The notes below the pieces were generated by a model. The model was not told the origin of the DNA and did not search any database. It worked only from the letters and a program-made list of their open reading frames with translations. From NCBI RefSeq assembly GCF_000819725.1, contig NZ_CDDH01000057.1, positions 1 through 64,000 of the forward strand: 64,000 nucleotides of DNA. The letters run 5' to 3'. The number at the start of each line of letters is the position of its first letter. Within the stretch, counting starts at the first letter, position 1. This DNA comes from Aeromonas australiensis. Lineage in GTDB: Bacteria; Pseudomonadota; Gammaproteobacteria; Enterobacterales; Aeromonadaceae. Made by a program: the position numbers and the translations under genes. Below are positions 16,042-24,404 of this stretch, piece after piece.

Positions 16042-16914
16042 ATGTTTCAAGGTTCAATCGTTGCGTTGATCACCCCGTTTCGACAGGGAAAGCTGGATGA
16101 AGAGGCGCTGCTGCGTCTGGTGGAGTGGCATATCGAACAGGGTACTCACGGCATTGTGCCGGTGGGCACCACGGGTGAAAGCCCGACCCTGACCCATGAC
16201 GAGCACTGCCGGGTGGTGGAGCTGGTGGTCAAGCAGGTGGCGGGGCGTATTCCGGTGATTGCCGGGGCCGGTTCCAACAATCCGGTCGAAGCCATCGAAT
16301 ATACCCTCCATGCCGAGCGGGTTGGCGCCGATGCCACTCTGCATGTGGCCGGTTACTACAACCGTCCCAATCAGGAGGGGCTTTACCACCACTTCAAGGC
16401 CGTCCACGACGCCACCGCCAAGCCGATCATTGTCTACAACATTCCGCCGCGGGCCATCGTTGACGTGCAACCCGCGACCCTGGCCCGTCTGGCCGAACTG
16501 CCGCGCATTGCCGGGGTGAAAGATGCCACCGGCGACTTGGCGCGTCCCTGGACCGAACGCCAGCTGATCAACAAGCCCTTTGCCTGGCTCTCCGGGGAAG
16601 ATGCCACTGCCGTGGCCTACAACATCGGCGGCGGTCAGGGCTGTATCTCGGTGACCGCCAACGTGGCCCCCAAACTGGTAGCCGAGGTGCAGAACCTGAC
16701 CCTGGCGGGCAAGTGGCAAGCGGCGCGTGAGCTGCAAGACCGGCTGATTCCGCTTCATCAGGCAATGTTTGCCGAGCCGAGCCCGGCTGGTGCCAAGTAT
16801 GCAGCCTCTCTGCTCGGTTTCTGTAGCGAGGAGTGCCGCCTGCCGGTGATGCCGCTGTCGGAAACGACCCGCGAGCGCATTCGCAGCGCCATGCAGCAGC
16901 TCAACCTGCTGTAA
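16042..16914 (+). CDS. dapA: 4-hydroxy-tetrahydrodipicolinate synthase (dihydrodipicolinate synthase family)
   Basis: A 290-aa lyase family enzyme, here assigned to condensation of pyruvate and aspartate semialdehyde in the lysine/DAP pathway. The start at 16042 follows AGGAGAAGGAG. Catalytic residues are all present: Thr pair in GTTGES (about 43-48), Tyr in YYNRP (about 106), Tyr in YNIPPR (about 132), Arg of the same motif, and the Schiff-base Lys in GVKDATG (about 160). The YNIPPRAIVD and GVKDATGDLARP segments recall alphaproteobacterial DapA rather than the enteric YNVPSRTGCD type. It could therefore be a paralogue with a related aldolase function. It stands alone, not next to bamC as the enteric dapA does. 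Confidence 0.85.
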   Translation: MFQGSIVALITPFRQGKLDEEALLRLVEWHIEQGTHGIVPVGTTGESPTLTHDEHCRVVELVVKQVAGRIPVIAGAGSNNPVEAIEYTLHAERVGADATLHVAGYYNRPNQEGLYHHFKAVHDATAKPIIVYNIPPRAIVDVQPATLARLAELPRIAGVKDATGDLARPWTERQLINKPFAWLSGEDATAVAYNIGGGQGCISVTANVAPKLVAEVQNLTLAGKWQAARELQDRLIPLHQAMFAEPSPAGAKYAASLLGFCSEECRLPVMPLSETTRERIRSAMQQLNLL

Positions 16915-16916
16915 TG

Positions 16917-16948
16917 CAAAACGGGTGAGCCAAGGCTCACCCGTTTTG
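16917..16948. terminator. Bidirectional terminator between dapA and the CYTH gene
   Basis: A near-perfect hairpin CAAAACGGGTGAGCC/GGCTCACCCGTTTTG with a 2-nt centre serves convergent dapA (plus) and the triphosphatase gene (minus). Confidence 0.85.
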
Positions 16949-16992
16949 TCTCCGGCTTTTGTTTCTAGTCTTTATTTACGACATCGCCCCAC

Positions 16993-17961
16993 TCAGGCTG
17001 CGTGATGCAGCCAGGCGGCGATAGCCAGCTGCAACTCGACATACGCCGGATAGAGGAAGAGATCGGCAAGCTCGGCAGGCCACTCGTCATGCTCGCCCGA
17101 CCGGGCTTGCAGATGGGCTTGCAGGTTGGTCAGGGCGGGTAGCCAGAGCGCTGGTTGTGGCAGTGTGGCTGCACTGCGGGCGACCAGATCGATTCCTTGG
17201 CACAGGGCCGCGAGTGCCTGCTGTTGAATATTTTCATTCTGCGGATGCTCCAGCCAGAGCTGCTCGTGATGCTGCCAGTGACGCAGCCCCTCGCTTATCC
17301 CCGTTATGCCATCCATACCTTCATGCCCGACCAGCGCCTGCAGGGCCAGCGGTTTGCCAAGGCCAGCCAGTCGATAGCCGCGCTGGGCCTTGGATTGGGC
17401 GCCAAGGCGCAGCCCGCCGATCCTGGCGAGGCGTCGGGCCAGTGCAAACAGTGCCGTGGTAGCACCGGATTTTAGCTCCAGTTCCAGCTCGTTGATGGTA
17501 GTGCTGCCCTGAGTGCCGATAATCTCGCCCTGATCCCAGGCCAGTTCAATCTCGGCCCCCTCGAAGGCGATCAGCCAGTGGCGGCGCAGGAAGTCGGTGC
17601 GAAACTGGGCGACCAGTTGCAGTTGAATGTGGTCGCGCTCGGTCAGGCTCGGCCAGATCTCATCAGGAAAGGCCGAGAGAGTCGGCAGCTCGCCGCTCAC
17701 CGGGACATTGTATTCCGGTCTGGCGTGCAGGCCGCCCACCACCTGGCCGCGGCATTTGATGGTCTGTTCGGCGAAGGCATCGCAGCGGCGGATCCGCAAA
17801 CCCATCTCCAGTTGGCGCAGGGCCAGGGTCGGCGTATCGAAATAGACGTTGCCGAGCTGCTGTTGTGATGACTCATTAATCTCGAGAGAATTCAGCAGGT
17901 TGGATAACGTGGCTTGGATCTCGCTGGCGACAAAAAACTTTATCTCGATCTCAGTTTGCAT
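16993..17961 (-). CDS. CYTH-domain inorganic triphosphatase (YgiF-like)
   Basis: A 322-aa protein. The N-terminal ~200 residues form a CYTH triphosphate tunnel domain: EIEIKF (residues 4-9, the ExExK signature), GLRIRRCD and TIKCRG basic strands, and EIELAWDQGEI and INELELELKSG acidic strands. YgiF hydrolyses inorganic triphosphate in E. coli and carries a long CHAD domain (about 430 aa in total). Here the C-terminal part is only ~110 residues, helical, and lacks an evident set of CHAD histidines, so it is a shortened version. It is convergent with dapA and divergent from the DUF47/pitA pair. Confidence 0.85.
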   Translation of the reverse strand: MQTEIEIKFFVASEIQATLSNLLNSLEINESSQQQLGNVYFDTPTLALRQLEMGLRIRRCDAFAEQTIKCRGQVVGGLHARPEYNVPVSGELPTLSAFPDEIWPSLTERDHIQLQLVAQFRTDFLRRHWLIAFEGAEIELAWDQGEIIGTQGSTTINELELELKSGATTALFALARRLARIGGLRLGAQSKAQRGYRLAGLGKPLALQALVGHEGMDGITGISEGLRHWQHHEQLWLEHPQNENIQQQALAALCQGIDLVARSAATLPQPALWLPALTNLQAHLQARSGEHDEWPAELADLFLYPAYVELQLAIAAWLHHAA

Positions 17962-18130
17962 ACTATTTCCGGACTGGCTGGCAACTTTGGAGGGCAGGGT
18001 ACGGGTCGCGGGGATATAATGCCCGCGAGACGATTAGATTAATTCGCGGTTTAATTGAGTGCGCAGTTCGGTTATCCTGCGCGCCTCATAAAATCGTATC
18101 GAGTGTTTTTTCACCGACACAGGTTTGGCC

Positions 18131-18811
18131 ATGCCAGTAAATACTATTTTGGGGCTTTTTGCCAAGTCCCCCATCAAGCCGCTGCAGAAGCACATCGTGA
18201 AGGTTCACCAATGCTCCCAGCAGTTGATCCCTTTCTTTGATGCCGTTGCTGAAGAGCGCTGGGAAGATGCCGAGAAGATCCGGCAGCAGATCGCCCAGCT
18301 GGAAAAAGAGGCGGATATCCTCAAGCGTGAAATCCGTCTGAAACTGCCTCGCGGGCTGTTCCTGCCGGTTGCCCGCACCGACCTGCTGGAGCTGTTGACC
18401 CAGCAAGACAAGATTGCCAACCGTGCCAAGGATATCTCCGGCCGCATGCTTGGTCGTCGCATGGAGTTCCCCACCGAAATGCGGGCGGATTTCATGGCTT
18501 ATCTCAAACGTTGTATTGATGCGACCGCTCAGGCCGAGAAAGCGATCGGGGAGCTCGACGAGCTGCTCGAAACCGGCTTCAAAGGACGGGAAGTGGAAAT
18601 GGTTGCCGAGATGATCCACCAGCTGGATCTTATCGAGGACGATACAGACACCATGCAGATCGGTCTGCGCCAACAGCTGCAAGCGGTTGAGCAGAAATAC
18701 AATCCGATCGATGTGATGTTCCTTTACAAGATCCTCGAATGGGTAGGTGACCTGGCTGATCAGGCCGAGCGCGTAGGCGCCCGTCTTGAGCTGATGCTGG
18801 CTCGTTCGTAA
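18131..18811 (+). CDS. DUF47-family phosphate-transport accessory protein (PhoU-like)
   Basis: A 226-aa all-helical protein beginning MPVNTILGLFAKSPIKPLQKH. The family (TIGR00153/DUF47) is a PhoU relative with conserved acidic and His residues thought to bind metal. The motifs MVAEMIHQLDLIEDDTDTMQ and DVMFLYKILEWVGDLADQAE are typical. It is almost always encoded just before a PitA-type transporter, as here (25 nt gap), and is believed to modulate the transporter or sense cytoplasmic phosphate. An ATG at 18131 is used. The frame allows a TTG two codons earlier. Confidence 0.9.
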   Translation: MPVNTILGLFAKSPIKPLQKHIVKVHQCSQQLIPFFDAVAEERWEDAEKIRQQIAQLEKEADILKREIRLKLPRGLFLPVARTDLLELLTQQDKIANRAKDISGRMLGRRMEFPTEMRADFMAYLKRCIDATAQAEKAIGELDELLETGFKGREVEMVAEMIHQLDLIEDDTDTMQIGLRQQLQAVEQKYNPIDVMFLYKILEWVGDLADQAERVGARLELMLARS

Positions 18812-18836
18812 TCGACTGACTGGGTAAACACTATCA

Positions 18837-20102
18837 ATGGACATTATCGCGAATTACGGCACCACCCTGGTGCTCGTGGCGGCCTTGTTCGGCTTTTTAA
18901 TGGCCTGGGGCATTGGTGCAAACGACGTGGCCAACGCCATGGGCACATCGGTCGGTACCAAATCCCTGACCATCCGTCAGGCGATCATCATCGCCATGAT
19001 CTTCGAATTTGCCGGTGCCTATCTGGCCGGCGGCGAAGTGACGGCCACCATTCGTAACGGCATCATCGACAGCAACGCCTTTGTCGACAGCCCGGATCTG
19101 CTGGTGCTGGGTATGATCGCCTCCCTGCTGGCGGCGGGGGCATGGTTGATCCTCGCCTCCTACTTCGGCTGGCCCGTCTCTACCACTCACTCCATCATTG
19201 GTGCCATCGTTGGCTTCGCGGTGGTGAGCATTGGGCCGGAAGCGGTGCAATGGAGCAAGTTTGGCGGTATCGTCGGCTCCTGGGTCGTGACGCCAGCTAT
19301 CTCGGGTATCATCGCCTACTTCATGTTCATCAGCGTGCAGAAGCTTATCTTCAATACCGATGACCCGCTGAACAACGCCAAGCGCTATGTGCCCTTTTAC
19401 ATGTTTCTGACCTCGCTGGTCATCTGTCTGGTGACCATCAAGAAAGGGCTGACCCACGTTGGTCTGCATCTGACCAATGGTGAAGGCATTCTGCTCTCTG
19501 TGGCTATCTCTATCGCAGTGGCGTTTGCCGGCTGGCTTTACATTCGCGGTCAGCAGTACAACCCGCAGGACGACAGCAAGATGCACTTCGCCAACGTGGA
19601 GAAGGTGTTCGGCATCCTGATGGTGATCACCGCCTGTGCCATGGCGTTTGCTCACGGCTCCAACGATGTGGCTAACGCGATTGGTCCGCTCTCTGCGGTT
19701 GCTTCTATCGTTGCCTCTGGTGGCGAGATTGCCGGTCAGGCATCCATTGCCTGGTGGATCTTGCCGCTCGGCGGTATCGGTATCGTGATCGGTCTGGCGA
19801 CCATGGGCGAGAAGGTGATGGCGACGGTCGGTACCGGCATCACTCACCTGACCCCGAGTCGTGGTTTTGCTGCCCAGCTGGCGACTGCCGCGACCGTGGT
19901 AATCGCTTCCGGTACCGGTCTGCCTATCTCCACCACCCAGACCCTGGTCGGTGCTGTGATGGGTGTCGGTCTGGCGCGCGGTATTGCGGCGCTGAATCTG
20001 GGGGTACTGCGCAACATCGTGGTCTCCTGGATCATCACCCTGCCTGCCGGTGCCATCCTGGCTATCGCCATCTTCTACGTGCTGCAGGCCTGCTTCTCCT
20101 AA
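18837..20102 (+). CDS. pitA: Low-affinity inorganic phosphate transporter
   Basis: A 421-aa PiT-family (TC 2.A.20) symporter taking up metal-phosphate complexes with H+. The two inverted signature motifs are seen: GANDVANAMGTSVG (about residues 27-40) and GSNDVANAIGPLSAV (about 272-286), together with WPVSTTHSIIGAIVG and LPISTTQTLVGAVMG. About ten transmembrane helices. It is co-transcribed with the upstream DUF47 gene. No good ribosome site is visible 5' of the ATG, so coupling to the upstream gene is likely. Confidence 0.95.
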   Translation: MDIIANYGTTLVLVAALFGFLMAWGIGANDVANAMGTSVGTKSLTIRQAIIIAMIFEFAGAYLAGGEVTATIRNGIIDSNAFVDSPDLLVLGMIASLLAAGAWLILASYFGWPVSTTHSIIGAIVGFAVVSIGPEAVQWSKFGGIVGSWVVTPAISGIIAYFMFISVQKLIFNTDDPLNNAKRYVPFYMFLTSLVICLVTIKKGLTHVGLHLTNGEGILLSVAISIAVAFAGWLYIRGQQYNPQDDSKMHFANVEKVFGILMVITACAMAFAHGSNDVANAIGPLSAVASIVASGGEIAGQASIAWWILPLGGIGIVIGLATMGEKVMATVGTGITHLTPSRGFAAQLATAATVVIASGTGLPISTTQTLVGAVMGVGLARGIAALNLGVLRNIVVSWIITLPAGAILAIAIFYVLQACFS

Positions 20103-20119
20103 TCGAAGCGGCGCTCAGC

Positions 20120-20154
20120 AAAAAGCCCGAGTCATTGACTCGGGCTTTTTTATT
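20120..20154. terminator. Bidirectional terminator between pitA and metL
   Basis: 14-bp stem AAAAAGCCCGAGTC/GACTCGGGCTTTTT with an ATT loop, then TATT. The two genes are convergent. Confidence 0.9.
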
Positions 20155-20171
20155 GTCGCTATTTCCTGTGC

Positions 20172-22628
20172 TTAGAGGGATGCACAGATCTGCCACAGAT
20201 CGTACTGGATAGCGGCAGCCGTCACTTCCCGGCCCGCCCCCGGCCCCTGGATCACCAGCGGGTTGGTGCGGTAGCTGTCGCTCTCGATGGCGAAGATGTT
20301 GTCGCACGGCAAGAGGTTGGCAAACGGGTGATGGGGCTCCAGCGCCTCCAGTCCGACCCGCGCCTTGCCGTCATGCTCAAAGCGGGCGACGTAGCGCAGT
20401 ACCTTGCCGAGGCGCTTTGCCCCTTCGAAGGCGGTCTGGATCGGGCCATCCAGCTCTTTCAGGCGATCCATAAACTGATCGGCTGTCACCTTGCGCAGCG
20501 GAACGGGCACCAGATTCTCCAGCTCGATATCGGCGGAGTCGAGCTCGAAGCCCGCCTCCCGCGCCAGAATAAGCAGCTTGCGCCGCACATCCTGACCGGA
20601 GAGATCCTCGCGGGGATCCGGCTCGGTCAGACCGTGCTGCCACGCCTCGTCCACCAGTTCGGAGAAGGGGCGGCTGCCGTCATACTGCTGGAACAGCCAG
20701 GAGAGGGTGCCGGAGAAGATGCCGGAGACCCCCTGAATACGGTCGCCGCTCTGGCGCAGCATCTGGATGCTGGACTGGATCGGCAACCCGGCGCCCACGG
20801 TAGCGTTGTAGCGCCACTGCACCTGATGGTCGCGGCAGGTTTGCTTGATCCGCTGGTAGAACTCGCTGTCAGCAGCACCGGCAAACTTGTTGGCGGCGAT
20901 GATATGGATGCCGAGCTGGGCAAAATCCGGGTAGTAACGGCTCACGGTTTCGCTGGCGGTCATGTCCAACGCAATCAGCGCATCGAAGCCGTGCTGCTCA
21001 AGCTGGGAGAGCAACTCGGGCCAGATCAGCGGACTGGGATTGAAGTTGTCCTGCACCTTGAGCGGGTCCAGCCCCTCTTCATCCAGCAGGCCCCCTTCCG
21101 AACCGAACACCCCGTAGAGGGTAAGCGCCAGATTGAGTTCATGTTCCAGCCGTGCTTTTTCCCGGGCGTAGAGGCTTAGCCAATGGCCGCCGATATTGCC
21201 CTTGCCGAACAGCACCAGACCGACCCGGGTCGGGCGGCTGAACAGGGCGCTGTGCAGGGCGATGAGCAGCGGCTCCAGCACCACCTGACGCAGTACAGCC
21301 ACCAGACTCAGGCCATCTCTGGCCACCTGTACGAACTCCAGCGGCTGATCCGCCAGCAACTGATAGAAGCGGTGACACTGCTCGGCGTTGTCGGTGACAC
21401 CGGCGCCGACCAGCGCTACCAGACTGTACCCCTCTTTCTGAATGAGGCCGGTGAAGCTCCCTTGCAGCTGGAAGTCGCGCAGCAGCTCGAAGGCGCCTTG
21501 TGCGACTTCGAGGGTGTAGGCGAGGCGCAGGATCCTGCGATCCGGCTGGCGCTGCAGGGTGAGCGGGTTGAGACGGTGACGGGCCAGATGAGCCTCTATG
21601 GTGGCCACCGTCTGCTCGTAGTTGGTTTGCGGCAGCACCTTCAGCTCGATGAGGGCGATCTGATCCACCGAGGAGACGATGCGGGCACCGCCGGAGCGGG
21701 GGGCGCGGCGCAAAATGTGGGTGCAGCCCTCATCCGGGTTGTAGCTGCAGCGCAGGGTGAGGCGCTGGCGGCTGTCGGTCACAGGTTGCAGGGTGCGCGA
21801 GTGCAATACCGAGGAGCCGAGGCGGGCCAGCTCGTTCGCTTCGGCGAGGCTCAGGCGCTCCAGCAGGCGTGCCTCCTTCACCCGGCGCGGGTCGGCACTG
21901 TAGACCCCGGCCACGTCGCTCCAGATGGTGGTGGATTCGCCGTCCGCCAGCAGCGCCAACAGGCTGGCGCTGTAGTCGGAGCCATTGCGACCGAGCAGCA
22001 GGGAGCGTCCCTCCATGTCGGCGGCGATAAAGCCGGTTACCACGATGCGACCGGCATGTTCGGCCAGCCTCGCCTTGAGCAGTTCGCTGGAGAGGGCAAT
22101 ATCCACCTTGACCAGAGCGCCATCCTCGGCGCGCAGGAAACTGCGGGCATCGAGCCAGATAGCCTTGTCGCCGCGGCTGGTGAGCAGGGCCGCCAGCAGG
22201 CGCGCCGACCACACTTCGCCAAAAGCGAGCAGGCCGTTGCGGGCGAAGCGGTCAAACTGCCCCTCCAGCGTTTTGGCGATCAGCTGCATGTCATCGGCCA
22301 GCTGCTTGCTTAGCTCGAGCTGCAGTTCACCCTCCAGCAGGCCATCGATCAGGCTCTGCTGATAGGCCTGCAGGGCAGAGATGGCTTCACCGGCGGCTGC
22401 GTCCCCCGCTTCGGCCAGCTCCACCAGCTGGATCAGCCGGTTGGTGGTCTTGCCAGCGGCGGAGACCACGATCAGTTCATCCCCGCCCACCTGTTGTTCA
22501 ACGATGCTGGCGACCCGGCGATAACAGACCGGATCCGCCAGACTGCTGCCACCGAATTTGTGGACGTGACGTCGCTTCAATCCTGCTTCTGCTGCCACCG
22601 CGATCTCTCCTTGTTGCTGCTGTTCCAT
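20172..22628 (-). CDS. metL: Bifunctional aspartokinase II / homoserine dehydrogenase II
   Basis: An 818-aa fusion enzyme catalysing steps 1 and 3 from aspartate toward homoserine. The kinase domain starts at HKFGGSSLADP (about 23-33) with NGSDYSASLLALLADGE and IWSDVAGVYSADPRRVKEA further on. A regulatory linker follows (about 300-460). The dehydrogenase part begins at VGLVLFGKGNIGGHW (about 474-488, NAD(P) site) and includes NATVGAGLPIQ and GIFSGTLSWLFQ. Its placement after metB and under met boxes identifies MetL rather than ThrA. The start overlaps the metB stop by 1 bp (TAATG). Confidence 0.95.
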   Translation of the reverse strand: MEQQQQGEIAVAAEAGLKRRHVHKFGGSSLADPVCYRRVASIVEQQVGGDELIVVSAAGKTTNRLIQLVELAEAGDAAAGEAISALQAYQQSLIDGLLEGELQLELSKQLADDMQLIAKTLEGQFDRFARNGLLAFGEVWSARLLAALLTSRGDKAIWLDARSFLRAEDGALVKVDIALSSELLKARLAEHAGRIVVTGFIAADMEGRSLLLGRNGSDYSASLLALLADGESTTIWSDVAGVYSADPRRVKEARLLERLSLAEANELARLGSSVLHSRTLQPVTDSRQRLTLRCSYNPDEGCTHILRRAPRSGGARIVSSVDQIALIELKVLPQTNYEQTVATIEAHLARHRLNPLTLQRQPDRRILRLAYTLEVAQGAFELLRDFQLQGSFTGLIQKEGYSLVALVGAGVTDNAEQCHRFYQLLADQPLEFVQVARDGLSLVAVLRQVVLEPLLIALHSALFSRPTRVGLVLFGKGNIGGHWLSLYAREKARLEHELNLALTLYGVFGSEGGLLDEEGLDPLKVQDNFNPSPLIWPELLSQLEQHGFDALIALDMTASETVSRYYPDFAQLGIHIIAANKFAGAADSEFYQRIKQTCRDHQVQWRYNATVGAGLPIQSSIQMLRQSGDRIQGVSGIFSGTLSWLFQQYDGSRPFSELVDEAWQHGLTEPDPREDLSGQDVRRKLLILAREAGFELDSADIELENLVPVPLRKVTADQFMDRLKELDGPIQTAFEGAKRLGKVLRYVARFEHDGKARVGLEALEPHHPFANLLPCDNIFAIESDSYRTNPLVIQGPGAGREVTAAAIQYDLWQICASL

Positions 22629-23800
22629 TACTTCGCTACCTGCTCTGCCTGCTGTACCTGTTCAAAAGCCTGAGCCAGATCGGCCACCAGGTCTTCACTG
22701 TGTTCAATACCGACCGACAACCGCAGCAGCTGGGGGCTGATGCCCGCTGCCTGCTGCGCCGCCGGGGTCATGGCCCTGTGGGTCATGCTGGCCGGATGGG
22801 CCACCAGACTCTCCACCCCGCCGAGGGACTCGGCTACCGAAAAGAGGGTGAGGGCCGCCAGGAAGGCGCGAATACCCGCCTCGCTGCAATCGAGCTCAAA
22901 ACTTAACATGGCGCCGAAGCCGGACTGTTGACGGCGCGCAATATCATGGCCCGGATGGCTCGGCAGACTGGGGTGATAGATGCGTTTCACCAGCGGTTGT
23001 TGTTGCAGGAAGGCGAGGATGCGATCTGTGTTCTCCTGATGGGTGCGCAATCTGGGAGCCAGAGTGCGCAGGCCGCGCAGGGTAAGGTAGGAGTCAAACG
23101 CCCCGGAGGTGAGCCCCAGACAGTTGGCCCACCACACCAGCGACTCGGCCAGTGCGGCCTCCTTGGCAATCGCCACCCCGCCCACCACATCGGAGTGACC
23201 GTTGATGTACTTGGTGGTGGAGTGCACCACCACGTCGGCACCGAGGGCCAGGGGTTGTTGCAGCAGGGGGGAGAGGAAGGTGTTGTCCACCACCACCTGT
23301 GCCCCTACCTCGTGGGCGGCGCTGGCGATGGCACTGATATCCACCACCCGCAGCAACGGGTTGGAAGGGGTCTCGACCCATACTAGCGCAGGCTGTTGCG
23401 CCAGTGCGGCGGCCAGTGCCGCCTCATCCCCCTGATCGACAAACTGCACCCGGTAGTGGCCTTTGGCCGCCAGATACTCGAACAGGCGCCAGGTGCCGCC
23501 GTAGCAGTCGTGTGGGGCGATCAGCAGATCCCCCGCCTTGAGCAGGGCGGTGGTGACCAGATGGATAGCCCCCATGCCGGTGCCGGTGACCACGGCGCCA
23601 GCGCCCCCTTCCAGCGCCGCCAGCGCATCCGCCAGATGGGTGCGGGTCGGATTGCCGGAGCGGGCATAATCGTATTGACGGGGCTCGCCAAAGTCGGCAA
23701 AGGTGTAGTTGCTGGAGAGGTAGATGGGGGGCACCACGGCACCGTGCTGCTGGTCTGTCTCAATCCCGGTGCGTACTGCCTGGGTGGCCTTGTGGGTCAT
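22628..23800 (-). CDS. metB: Cystathionine gamma-synthase
   Basis: A 390-aa PLP enzyme (Cys/Met metabolism family) joining O-succinylhomoserine and cysteine. The PLP lysine lies in VVVHSTTKYINGHSDVVGG (about residues 195-213). YDYARSGNPTR (about 44-54) and SLGGVESLVAHPASMTH near the C-terminus are family signatures. AAGGAGAG precedes the ATG. It is the first gene of metBL, with its promoter overlapping met boxes and divergent metJ beyond them. Confidence 0.96.
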   Translation of the reverse strand: MTHKATQAVRTGIETDQQHGAVVPPIYLSSNYTFADFGEPRQYDYARSGNPTRTHLADALAALEGGAGAVVTGTGMGAIHLVTTALLKAGDLLIAPHDCYGGTWRLFEYLAAKGHYRVQFVDQGDEAALAAALAQQPALVWVETPSNPLLRVVDISAIASAAHEVGAQVVVDNTFLSPLLQQPLALGADVVVHSTTKYINGHSDVVGGVAIAKEAALAESLVWWANCLGLTSGAFDSYLTLRGLRTLAPRLRTHQENTDRILAFLQQQPLVKRIYHPSLPSHPGHDIARRQQSGFGAMLSFELDCSEAGIRAFLAALTLFSVAESLGGVESLVAHPASMTHRAMTPAAQQAAGISPQLLRLSVGIEHSEDLVADLAQAFEQVQQAEQVAK

Positions 23801-23880
23801 ATCACTCTCCTTAATGTCTCTTCACACGTTGGCATCTTGCTACCAGGCGCTAGCCCGCCATTGCGGGCTCATGGTTAACC

Positions 23881-23932
23881 ACACTACGCCAGCTTAAAAA
23901 AGCCGTCAACACTTCCAGACGTCTAAATGGCT
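23881..23932 (-). promoter_or_regulatory. metB promoter overlapped by a MetJ (met box) operator
   Basis: On the minus strand TTGACG (23904-23909) and TAGTGT (23881-23886) are 17 bp apart. Four adjacent 8-mers cover the -35 region at 23901-23932: AGCCGTCA, ACACTTCC, AGACGTCT, AAATGGCT. They match the met box AGACGTCT at 6, 5, 8 and 5 of 8 positions. MetJ with S-adenosylmethionine binds such tandem boxes cooperatively, so repression of metBL and probably autoregulation of metJ follow. Confidence 0.88.
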
Positions 23933-24005
23933 TTGCTGTTGGATTGCCATTAATTTCCTTAAGGGTTAAAATCCGCGCTCACGGCCAAACGAGAACAGGT
24001 GAATC

Positions 24006-24329
24006 ATGGGTACAGAGTGGAACGGCGACTACGTCAGCCCCTACGCGGAACACGGTAAGAAGAGTGAACAGGTCAAGAAGATTACCGTCTCGATCCCGCT
24101 CAAGGTGTTGAAAGTGTTGACTGATGAGCGCACCCGTCGCCAGGTGAACAACCTGCGTCATGCGACCAACAGCGAGCTGCTCTGTGAAGCCTTCCTGCAC
24201 GCTTTCACCGGCCAGCCGCTTCCTTGCGACGAAGACTTGCGCAAGGATCAACCGGACAGTGTCCCGGCCGAAGCGCGCGCCATCATGGAAGCGCTGGGCA
24301 AAGAGATCGAAGATTTCGACAAAGAGTAA
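24006..24329 (+). CDS. metJ: Methionine repressor MetJ
   Basis: A 107-aa ribbon-helix-helix repressor using S-adenosylmethionine as corepressor. The DNA-contacting strand and helices are [20 protein letters not shown] (about 22-41) followed by [20 protein letters not shown], essentially identical to E. coli MetJ as I recall it. The C-terminus is more divergent (DFDKE end). AGGTGA precedes the ATG. It is divergent from metBL with the met boxes in between. Confidence 0.97.
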   Translation: MGTEWNGDYVSPYAEHGKKSEQVKKITVSIPLKVLKVLTDERTRRQVNNLRHATNSELLCEAFLHAFTGQPLPCDEDLRKDQPDSVPAEARAIMEALGKEIEDFDKE

Positions 24330-24343
24330 GCGATTTACCATGC

Positions 24344-24373
24344 ACAAGAGGCGACCCCGGGGTCGCCTCTTGT
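24344..24373. terminator. Perfect 30-bp palindrome between metJ and the transporter gene
   Basis: ACAAGAGGCGACCCC followed immediately by its exact reverse complement. It lies between the convergent metJ and transporter genes. The T-tract is poor (GTCGTTTC), so it may be a weak terminator in both directions. Confidence 0.6.
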
Positions 24374-24404
24374 CGTTTCAGTCGCCCCGTTCACGGGGCT
24401 GTGA

